A DNA stretch of 64,000 nucleotides from Phialocephala subalpina. Its lineage: Eukaryota > Ascomycota > Leotiomycetes > Helotiales > Mollisiaceae. The position numbers and the translations under genes are program-made. The notes under the pieces are model-generated. The model made no database searches, was not told the origin of the DNA, and saw only the letters and a program-made list of their open reading frames with translations. The stretch covers positions 76,983 through 140,982 of the forward strand of contig FJOG01000041.1 in the NCBI GenBank assembly GCA_900073065.1, in the 5' to 3' direction. This document shows positions 55,856 to 64,000 of the stretch, in pieces. Every line of letters begins with the position of its first letter. Position 1 is the stretch's first letter.

Positions 55856-57997
55856 TTTTGGTGCGTGTTGAAGTAAAGGAGTAGATGGCAGGTGGAGTCG
55901 AGTATCGCGTTTTGAAGATTTGCGATAATTTGAAAGGATTTGGGATTGTAAAGTAAGATTCGGGGAGATAGATCTAAAATATTGATGAGGATGCATAAGA
56001 CCTAACAGTCAATCTACTCCAGAAAGCATATAGAGAAACTGGTTGAGTGAGGAACGATGCTAGCGAGTCTAGAACCTGTCCCGCTTGTTACGCGGGGCCG
56101 ACCCTTCCCCAGACTTTGAGGGAGGCGCTATCTCCACGACCTGGCGCACGGCAGAAAAGATGTGGAGATGAGAAGTTAAAGATAGAGTAGAGGTGCAGCA
56201 AAATACACTCCCTGAAAATACTTGGAGTACAGAGTTATTTGCGTTCTCTAGGTCTTCCTTCTCTGATACACGTGCCTGTAATGCTCAAGTTCGCTTTCAA
56301 TGTTAAAGTTGATCGGGCTACGCATCCTCAGTCTGGATTAAACTAACCAGACGATGGTTGGAAAATTAGGCGGGGCCTCAAGGGATCCGTCTGGTGCATA
56401 TGAAAGGCTGACAGACGGAACCATTACGTCTTTGCATAGCGTGTAGCCTCGATTGATTACGAGTGCTTTTCATACTTGGTCGAGCTTTGAGAGTGACTTT
56501 TAGCTGGCGCGTTGCCACTTAGCCCTTCAACCCCTGCCCTGGGCGGTTTAACTCGAATATACCAGCACGCGTTACCTGTTGACATGAATTGTAATTACAT
56601 TCACGTTGGCAAACATAGACGGAATGGATCAGCTCACAGCGAAGGCACAAAGGTAGGCTCGTGGACAAGGTTGCTAGAACGGAGCTGAGCGGTCATTATA
56701 TGATGTCGCTACAATTCGTCTCATTGCAAAATCGCTGCAAGCATTCGCCGGTATGGCCAATTGAAATTTCGAGCAGAGTTCTATGACCTATTCAGACTTG
56801 TTTAGAGTATACCGCAGTAAGATACGCATTGAATCCTCAACCTCATTGTACACGAGTGTGGATGGTGTAGGTGGAATATGCTCGTGGGCTGGTAACGTCG
56901 ATGCAGTGGCCGAGATGGGACAGGGTTGGGGTGTACCGCTTAGCCCGGGGAGCACGAAGGATCTATAGCTCATCTCTGAAGGACGTTTCTTGGTTTGTGT
57001 TGTACGATGTCAGTGTTGTACAATAAAATATAATTGTAAGTGTCTCCCGATCTTGGAAACAATGACGTAGGCGTGAGAATCCAGCTACAAGACTCAAAGA
57101 GGATTTGCAGATAATTGACCAGCAGTCAGCTTCGGCAAGTTTGATCAACTGAAGTGGCGGAAGCAGCAAGATAGCTAGAGCTTGGTCGCTGCTTCCCTAC
57201 CTGAGTGACCTAAGAGAGAAGGAACGCTTGATGGGTGTTCTGGTGCTCGACTGCACTGAATGCTGAACAAGAACTACAAAGCGGACTACCGCGGTCAGCA
57301 TCATCGCAATCAACACCATCACAAGCACCATCATCGCAACGATGGCGGACACTCCAGCAAAGGATCCCCTGGAGGTTCTTCAAACCTGGCGCAGACGCTA
57401 GAAAAACTAAACGAACGCCGACTATCGCAACAGCAGGAGACACGAACACACCACAAACGAATCCTCCTGAAGGTACTTCGCAAACCCCCCGAAAAGTCAA
57501 ACCGAACGCCAGGTATCACAACACCACAAACGGATCAACACATGTTGCAAAGGACCTCCAACAACGGGATTTGCTGAAAGCACCATAGATTTTAGGACTT
57601 TTTCGCTGCTAAAAGTTGTAGCTGTGGTCCAGCAACTGGTCATGGACCAGGACAGGGACCTCTGATGGCCAGTAGGAAAAGGAAATATAAACATTCTGGC
57701 TTGTTGACTAACAAGCTGCATGGGCTTCTGAAAGAGAAAAGACAGTCTGCTAACCCTTATGACCTGCTTCCTAAGGGAAATCCAGTTTGCAATTTTAGAC
57801 CTGTTACTGTCACATGGTGACCAAACAGTTTCTTGATGCAATCATTCCGTTTATTGCAGATACTCTCTTGGTACAAGCGTGGTATCCGCTATATCATTCT
57901 TCCTCCAGACGCCCTCAGCAATGCTTTTGACTTTCCCAGTCTCCATGATCAAATAACTCCGCAAAACTCCAGGTATATCAAAACCCTTTCCCACCAT
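55856..57997. other. Gene-poor region
   Basis: 2.1 kb without a supported gene. 57240-57590 is CAC/CAT-rich and open in two frames (one reads HHRNQHHHKHHHRND), with a rough internal repeat around cgaacgcc...caccacaaacg at about 57411 and 57501. This may be low-complexity or element-derived DNA. 57600-57840 contains no recognisable element. The left part holds the MFS promoter. Confidence 0.45.
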
Positions 57998-58769
57998 CTA
58001 GACACAGAGTCTATAACTAGCATATCGTCCAGCAGTTTCAGACTTTCTGATGATCTTAACCACTTGCCCTCGTCTCAGCCCCAAGTATCTTGCGACCGGG
58101 TCTCCCAATTGTATTCTTGGCAATTGTGTATCCTTCAGTCTGTATCTCTGCAATAGCGCCGTTCGCTCCACCTTGCTCAACAATACGTGCTTAGGCACCA
58201 ACTCATGATGTGTGATGTTGACCAACAGATCCGCCTCGGTGAAGCACTCGATTCTCGTCTCGGAAGCAACAGCAGGAATAATCTTGAGGGCAGCAGGGGT
58301 GATATTGGTGTTCGTGATCAGAATACCGGTGTGGTAGTTGTTTGCGGTGAGGAATTGGGCGAATGCGCGCATCTGCTTGATACCAACGCTCGATTCGGCC
58401 AAGAACTCAACCCAGATCGTACCGATGTCAGGACTCGCGGGATTAGGATCGTTTGCTGTGACAGGATTGGCGTAGCGCTTCCACATCTCATCGGTAGGGC
58501 GTGCAGAGAAAGTCATGGTCTTGCGACTAAGCTGTTGTAAGTATCCTGCCTTGACCGAAATGGAGGGGGAATTACCTGACGCTGCCATCATCAGAGGTGA
58601 ATTTGTTCTTAAAGTCCTCGAAGCTGATCTTGACTTCCTCTTCAGAAAGCTCGTAGCCTCGATCTTGTACCATCTCGTGGACTGTTCGCCATGCGCGCCA
58701 GAGTTTGGCAGATTCTCGTTCTCCAGCTTCGCGCTGCTTGCGGACACGGTCCTCGTCGCCGGTAGACAT
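57998..58769 (-). CDS. RPB5: RNA polymerase I/II/III shared subunit RPABC1 (Rpb5)
   Basis: Subunit common to the three nuclear RNA polymerases, nuclear, 240 residues. Exons 58576-58769 and 57998-58526 (49-nt intron, GTAATT..CTTAG). The N-terminal jaw part has [20 protein letters not shown]. The C-terminal assembly domain is strongly conserved: [38 protein letters not shown] and the terminal [11 protein letters not shown]. It is slightly longer than the yeast protein (215), with extra residues around [13 protein letters not shown]. Divergent from BFR1 with 355 bp between starts; both are steadily expressed housekeeping genes. Confidence 0.96.
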
Positions 58770-59124
58770 AATGGCAGCGTCTGAAAGGGTCCTTGGATGG
58801 CTGACTTCCTGACTATGTGGGAAAGCGGTGGTCGTCGGTGTTGTTGAGGGATGGTCAACAAAGTTCGGCGAGGAGGCTGCGGTCGTGAATTACTAGCGCC
58901 TTTTCGAAATTCTTCACGAGGCTGCACTAACGGCCTTTTCCGGTCCGCCGTAGTATTTCGCTGCGGAACCGGGGTCTCTTGGAAATCTGTTCTTGGACGC
59001 AACTCGAAATATTTCCCACACAAGATATTAACTTAATCTTGTGCGCAAGCAACATCCTATTGTCCTGTCAAGAGGGCAATTGCATTCATCTTCTACCCAA
59101 CGCCCCCCTTACTTTACCTTAATC
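58770..59124. promoter_or_regulatory. Bidirectional housekeeping promoter (RPB5 / BFR1)
   Basis: 355 bp between divergent start codons. No TATA-like box is evident close to either start, as common for such genes. Confidence 0.5.
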
Positions 59125-60815
59125 ATGGCCGACGTCGCAACCCCCTCCGGCGCTGCTATGTTCGATGGTGGTGCAGCAGACAAGAAGAGGGTCGTGGAGT
59201 CAAAGCCAGAGAAGCCCGATGAGGCAACCTACAAGGAGAGTCTTGCAAAGGCCGAGAAGGAGCATCAAGCTTCTATGAAGAGATTGGTATGTCGTGTCCT
59301 ATCCCAAAATTGCCTTTGTGTAAACCTTCATCATCGGCAATTTGCATTGCATTCACTAACAAGAACATCGCAGACCGACATCAAAGCCAAGCTCGACCTC
59401 GCAAAGCCGCAAAATAAAGACTCGCCATCCGCCAAGCGTCGCGCTGAATTACTTGCTCAATTGAAGGAGATCCGGGAGAAGCAAGGTGCTGGGAAGGCAG
59501 GCCGCAACAAGATCTTTGATGAGATCAAGTCTGAGGACCAGAAGGTTAAGGACCTCATCGCCGCACAAAAGGTTGCCCGCAGCCGTGTCAATTTCAAAAA
59601 TGTTGCAGACTTGGATAAGGAAATCGATAGACTGCAAAAGTCTGTCGACAGCGGGAACATGAAGATTGTGGATGAGAAGAAGGCGTTGGCTGAAATCTCG
59701 AACCTCCGCAAGCAGCGCAAAGGTTTTGCTGGCTTCGAGGATCAGCAAAAGCAGATCGACGATCGAAAGAAGAAACTACAGACTCTCCGCGATTCTCTCG
59801 AGGACCCCGAGTCGAAGGCTCTCTCCGAAAAGTATAACAAGATCCAAGGCGAGCTCGACACCATCAAGGCCGAGCAAGATGATGCATTCAAGAGCATCAA
59901 CTCTCTCCGAGACGAGCGCACGAAGCTACAGAATGACCAGCAGGAGAAATATGCCGCGATCAAGAAGATCAAGGACGATTATTACCAACAATCTCGTGCT
60001 GTCCAAAAATATGAATACGAGTCCCGCCAAAGAGCACGCGAGCGTAAGAAGGCCGAGAATGAAAAGTACCACCAGGAGAAGAAGAAGGAGCGGGCCCAGC
60101 AAATGCTTGCTGAGGCAAGTGACAAAGCTTACCTGGACGAAATCCGCCGCGCTGAGTCTCTGCTCCGATTTTTGGATCCTTCATACACTTCCGAGAAAGC
60201 TCCTCTACAAGCTGCTTCTCAATTCACCGCCACCGCCCAACGGACCGTCGACGATTCAGCCCTTAAAGGAATGAAGGTCGTCAAGAAGGGGGATGAGGAA
60301 GACTACTTCGCAGGCACTGGGGGCAAGAAAGGCAAGAAAAGTAAAAACGCCAAGAAAGCTGAATCTGCTGCTCCTGCCAAGTACAACTTGCCTCCCTCCG
60401 TTATTGATGACTGCACTGCCATCAAGGTCGAACCACCGATGACTGCCGCTGCTGTCCCCGCTACCTTGGCTGCTGTTAAGGAGAAGCTCGACTTCTGGAA
60501 GAAGGATCAGGAGGCACAGACACAAAAGGTAAGCTTTAGCATATTCAAATTCTTTCAAATAAGTAAGCTAACATGGCTTAGAACATTGCCGCCGCCAAGA
60601 AGGAAGTTGAGAAGCTCGAGGCTGAAGAAGCTGCTGCCGCCAACGGATCCCCTGCAACACCAACCACCGAAGCATCTCACGCGAACGGCGAGACAAAGGC
60701 CACCGCTTCCGTCGACGAAGGCGGCTCCGTCAAGAACGAGATTGACCTCATCAAGAGCGCTGTCTCTGATGTTACCGCTGACCTCAAGGGAGCCAGCATC
60801 GAGGATAAGGAATAG
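59125..60815 (+). CDS. BFR1: Bfr1-type nuclear segregation / mRNP-associated protein
   Basis: Coiled-coil protein of 516 residues. Exons 59125-59286, 59374-60528 and 60582-60815. Nearly the whole of residues 40-330 is charged coiled coil (VADLDKEIDRLQKSVDSGNM, EISNLRKQRKGFAGFEDQQK, KYEYESRQRARERKKAENEK), then a lysine-rich linker (GGKKGKKSKNAKKAE) and an acidic tail. KPEKPDEATYKESLAKAEKE at the start and DEIRRAESLLRFLDPSY are typical of the Bfr1 family. In yeast it associates with polysomal mRNPs at the ER and affects secretion and ploidy. The first codon is taken at MADVATP, because upstream codons (59041 on) include no better start. Confidence 0.92.
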
Positions 60816-61933
60816 ATCCTCGTCGACCACTGCATCTCTTCGTCCTGCATCTGATTTTATCATCCTTCATTTGCGTTGGACGTTGAGATTCCTTTTCTTG
60901 GCTGAGGGTAAAGGAACTTTCTCTCCGTAATGTTTCTCAAATTACTCTACAAAAGTTTGGCATATTGCAATGCACTGGTGGGGGCTGACAAAACGGGATT
61001 CGAGACTCTTCTTTCCTGTATTTACTTAGGGGTTTGGTCGCGAGCGAAGGATAGATATCAGATCCTGAGACTTGGGGAGCTTGCAGATATTGATGGGTTG
61101 ATGGATTGGACAGAGGAGAGCGTTCAACTACTTTGCATCATTGGCGCATTAGTGAAATAGAAAACATTTTACTTTACTACTACAGGCTTTTTCAGATGAG
61201 TTGTGTGACAGTTGAGTTCGCAGCTTTGCCGAACTTCGTCTATTGTCCGACATCCAGCTGGAATTGAAGATGTGCAAGACTGAGTCCATGTCCGAAGCGC
61301 TCCTGAAAATCTCGACGTGCAACAAATTTGACAAAAGACTTCATTGTACGTATTTACTCTGGCACACAAGCAGCCCTTGGTTCTGATCTAGTACTTCCTC
61401 ATAAACTCGAACATTGGATCCTACCCCTCTTCAACACACCAAAACACCCCAAGCACATTCAAAAAATCTTCATTCACCTATATACCACTATACTCATCCC
61501 TAAAATAACGCCGATGCTATGCTATGCTGCTATGAACAGATAAACCAGATGCACAATGCACGCTATACGCTATGGTCGCTACGATCTGAGAAGAGAAGAG
61601 AAGAGAAGATGTAACCTCATGAACAAGAACTGAACTCGTGACCTTCGCCTCGTGCCACACCAATCAAATCGCATATGTCCTGTGACCCCCTGTTTTGCTT
61701 GTAACCAGGTATTTTTGCGCTGGTGATATATACCGCCTGAGTACGGCTCGTCGTGTAGTTTTTGTGGTGTGTGAAGAATGGGATGTATGTGGGTTGGTGA
61801 CTTTTTGCGTGCGTGCTGCTGCCATTGCTCCTCCCTTTTGCTTTTCTCTCGATTCTCGAGTCGTTTGATATTGTATGGAATGGTGTGAATGTTGTGTAGT
61901 CGTAATAAACGTATGTCTCCCTTCGTGCTCACC
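60816..61933. other. Intergenic, convergent genes
   Basis: 1.1 kb between the 3' ends of BFR1 and the conserved fungal protein. Only a short AAGAG microsatellite (61588-61609) and probable 3'UTR sequence are seen; the 76-codon frame at 60930-61160 is unsupported. Confidence 0.5.
61588..61609. repeat. AAGAG microsatellite
   Basis: About four copies of a 5-bp unit in non-coding DNA. Confidence 0.8.
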
Positions 61934-62793
61934 TCAAAACTGAGGCTGCACATACCCATAACCACCCATAGGCGGCGCATAAGTCGGCCCCGGCCTCACC
62001 CTCTCCCTGCTCAGACTCGGAGGAAGCGGAACCTCCAACCTCTCCAACCTAACCCTATCTCTTTCCCTCTCCCTTTCCCTCTCAATCTCATCTCGTCCTC
62101 TACTCCTCCTCCTATGCCTCCTCCGCTCCTCAACCTCACTACTCTCCCTCAATCTCACTTTCCTCTCTCTCTCCCTCCCCACCGCCACCCCGCCTAACGC
62201 ACTTAACGGCGGATCCCTAACTCCCGGCTCATCATCTCCCGGTAAATTGAGATCCACCAATCCGTAGAAATATTCCAGTACCTCGGGGTATCGTTGTACG
62301 GACGCTTTCCAGTCTTCGTCTATGCCCCGCTTGAGTTCGGCGTCTGCGGCTGCTATTTCGGAGGGGTGTGGGCGCGCGCGGTAGTAGTAGGCTGCTCGTT
62401 CGGTGATGCGGTGGATGGTTTGGGCGTGGTGGTCTTTTCGACGGGTGGTGAGCATGCTGAAGTAGGAGAGGATGTAATCTTGGGCGTGGCCGCGGACCCA
62501 GGCTCTGTTGGGTACTCAATTAGTATACAAACTATGAAGCTGGCACATTTGAGTGGGATTATGGGATAGATTGAGGAGTAGAGACACGATGAGGCATACC
62601 TTATATCATTAAACACGCTGGTCATCATTCTCTGCTCCGCCTGCCGTACCGCAATATCCAATCCCTTAGCCTCACACTCACACTGCGCCAGAGCTGGCTG
62701 GCTGCAAATCGCACAATCCGGGTCCATGATCGCAACCGGCTTCTTCGACCTGCTGTGTTTGATCAACATGATTTCGGGACGGAGATACGGCAT
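61934..62793 (-). CDS. Conserved fungal protein of unknown function, cysteine cluster plus Arg/Glu-rich tail
   Basis: Exons 62600-62793 and 61934-62504 (95-nt intron) give 254 residues. The N-terminal half looks strongly constrained: MPYLRPEIMLIKHSRSKKP, MDPDCAICSQPALAQCECEA (four cysteines, C-x2-C-x7-C-x-C, possibly a small zinc site), AVRQAEQRMM and AWVRGHAQDYILSYF, then EVLEYFYGLVDLNLPGDDEP. From about residue 180 the sequence turns into alternating Arg/Glu (RERERKVRLRE, RRRHRRRSRGRDEIERER), then a Pro/Gly/Tyr end. I recall the N-terminal part as widespread in Pezizomycotina without assigned function. The RS/RE-like tail hints at RNA or nuclear association, by composition only. Confidence 0.8.
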
Positions 62794-64000
62794 CCCCTCT
62801 TATTCCACAACCACGCCACGGGAACTGTTGTACAAGAAAAGAGTAGGTATTTTAAACTAATACAGTACAAGGAAGGTTACAAATGTAAGAGAACGTGGCG
62901 GGTATCTGTGGAGAGCCGGGGATATGTGTATGGTGGAGATAAATGCAATAAGGGAGAAAAAGCAAGAGTAAACATGTCGAACATGGAAACACCGCCATTT
63001 TGACATGAACCGTGAACCGCAGTGTCTCATTGGAGAACGACTGGTGATGGGCCCGAATGAACGGTGAAGAAGTCATTAGGGTGGTATAGTATGCGTGTGG
63101 ACGAAGGGAGTAAGTAGTAGTAGTGTGTGTGTGTGGAAGGGGGAGGGAGGGATGAGCCTCCAAGATCACTCACCCACCTGTTCACTCGATATCTCGATCA
63201 CGCTGCTCCTAGATTCTTCCTAGCCCGATCTTCCGCACACAACAGAGGTACCACAATGCACATATATCGAGCTTCCAATCGCAGATGCTAGCGCTTTCTC
63301 AAACAGTGAACAGAAGAACGTTAGAACGAATGTCAGAGGTGCTGAGAGGAACAGGCCTGTAGAAAAGAGAGCTTTCAATGCTCCCATCACCGCAAGACAA
63401 CGCAGACGCAAACAGAGATGTCGTCTCTCTCCTCATCCGCCATGGCAGATTTTAAGTGGGGAGTTGGGAGTGTTGGAGCAATAGAATAGAGGCAATGGCC
63501 GTCGGAGTGTCGTGGCTCGAATGCTTGACATCGCGTGCGCAAGGTCGATGCACGACGAGGGGTGAGTGTTGCATATCATGAGATCCTACCAATGAGACAT
63601 GTGAGGATGAGAGCCTGCAGCACTAGGTGCAGGAGAGGAGCATTTCGGTACACCGCTTTTGAGGCGGATATATATTTGTGAGGAGGAGACGAAGAAAATG
63701 AAATGCCTCCTTGGAAGAGAGGTAATATCTTAGATGAAGACTGTTCGGATGAAAATAGGTGGACAATTGGATGAACATGTCGAGAATGGAAGAAGTCAAG
63801 TGAGAGGTTGTCTCAGAAGTTGAGGCCTTCGGATTTAACCAGACGCTAGCCTCGGATGTAAGGTTTCTACGGCGGCCGAGTAGTTTTTCTCCATGTCAAT
63901 ATCAAATTCATCTGAGCCTCATCAACCAATGTCAGTTCAATCCATGGGTTGAAAATGCCACCAAGATGTCCCACCCCTCAAGGGACATTGACGCCTTTCC
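62794..64000. other. Right-end non-coding region
   Basis: 1.2 kb with no supported gene. It holds the promoter and leader of the conserved fungal protein, short TAG and TG microsatellites at about 63112-63135, and otherwise unremarkable sequence. Whatever gene follows lies outside the window. Confidence 0.45.

Noticed and set aside
57260..57577. His-rich 105-codon frame and an overlapping 117-codon frame
   Set aside because: CAC/CAT low-complexity DNA keeps both frames open; no domain and no conserved pattern.

Overview
The window is nuclear DNA of a filamentous ascomycete (Pezizomycotina; a leotiomycete-like fungus would fit, but I cannot place it further). The evidence is many 45-65 nt introns with GT..AG borders and CTAAC/CTGAC-type branch sites, four Zn2Cys6 regulators, a SUR7-type membrane protein, fungal MFS carriers, and housekeeping genes (RPB5, BFR1) with fungal exon layouts. 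All gene models were assembled by hand from splice signals. Where I give an exact protein length, the exon lengths sum to a multiple of three.

Left third (1-20.8 kb): the 5' end of a Zn2Cys6 regulator runs off the left edge. Then come a cytochrome P450, a lysine-rich nuclear-type hypothetical protein, an MFS sugar transporter, a SUR7-like protein, an amino-acid permease with an in-frame TGA, a Baeyer-Villiger-type FAD monooxygenase whose 5' end looks frameshifted, a second Zn2Cys6 regulator and a class III aminotransferase. The last four sit together like a small catabolic or secondary-metabolism neighbourhood.

Middle (21-41.5 kb): a DUF1349 protein, a DUF3445 heme-dependent N-demethylase-like protein, a membrane-anchored lectin-like protein, a TauD/TfdA 2-oxoglutarate dioxygenase (7 exons), a Dal5/Vht1-type anion:H+ symporter, a 4-coumarate-CoA-ligase-like enzyme ending in a peroxisomal AKL signal, a TM-anchored hypothetical protein, and a C2H2 protein with five near-identical 26-residue fingers. 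These are followed by a decayed-gene zone: a multi-stop relic at 37.6-39.5 kb and an alpha/beta-hydrolase pseudogene whose stops are all Trp TGG-to-TAG, as expected of repeat-induced point mutation (RIP).

Right-centre (41.7-55.9 kb): the most coherent unit and the best candidate for an undescribed system. It holds a Zn2Cys6 regulator, an aldehyde dehydrogenase, a fumarylacetoacetate-hydrolase-family enzyme, a gentisate 1,2-dioxygenase, a salicylate-hydroxylase-type FAD monooxygenase, a carotenoid/stilbene-cleaving oxygenase and an MFS carrier. Read as a pathway: import, cleavage of a stilbene-like double bond to aromatic aldehydes, oxidation to benzoates, hydroxylation to gentisate, ring opening, hydrolysis. 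Two CGG-N9-CCG sites lie in the promoters of the gentisate/hydroxylase pair and of the cleavage oxygenase. The hydrolase gene carries a perfect 250-bp tandem duplication and lacks part of its conserved core.

Right end (56-64 kb): a 2.1-kb gene-poor stretch, RPB5 and BFR1 in divergent arrangement, a conserved fungal protein of unknown function, and about 1.2 kb of apparently non-coding DNA.
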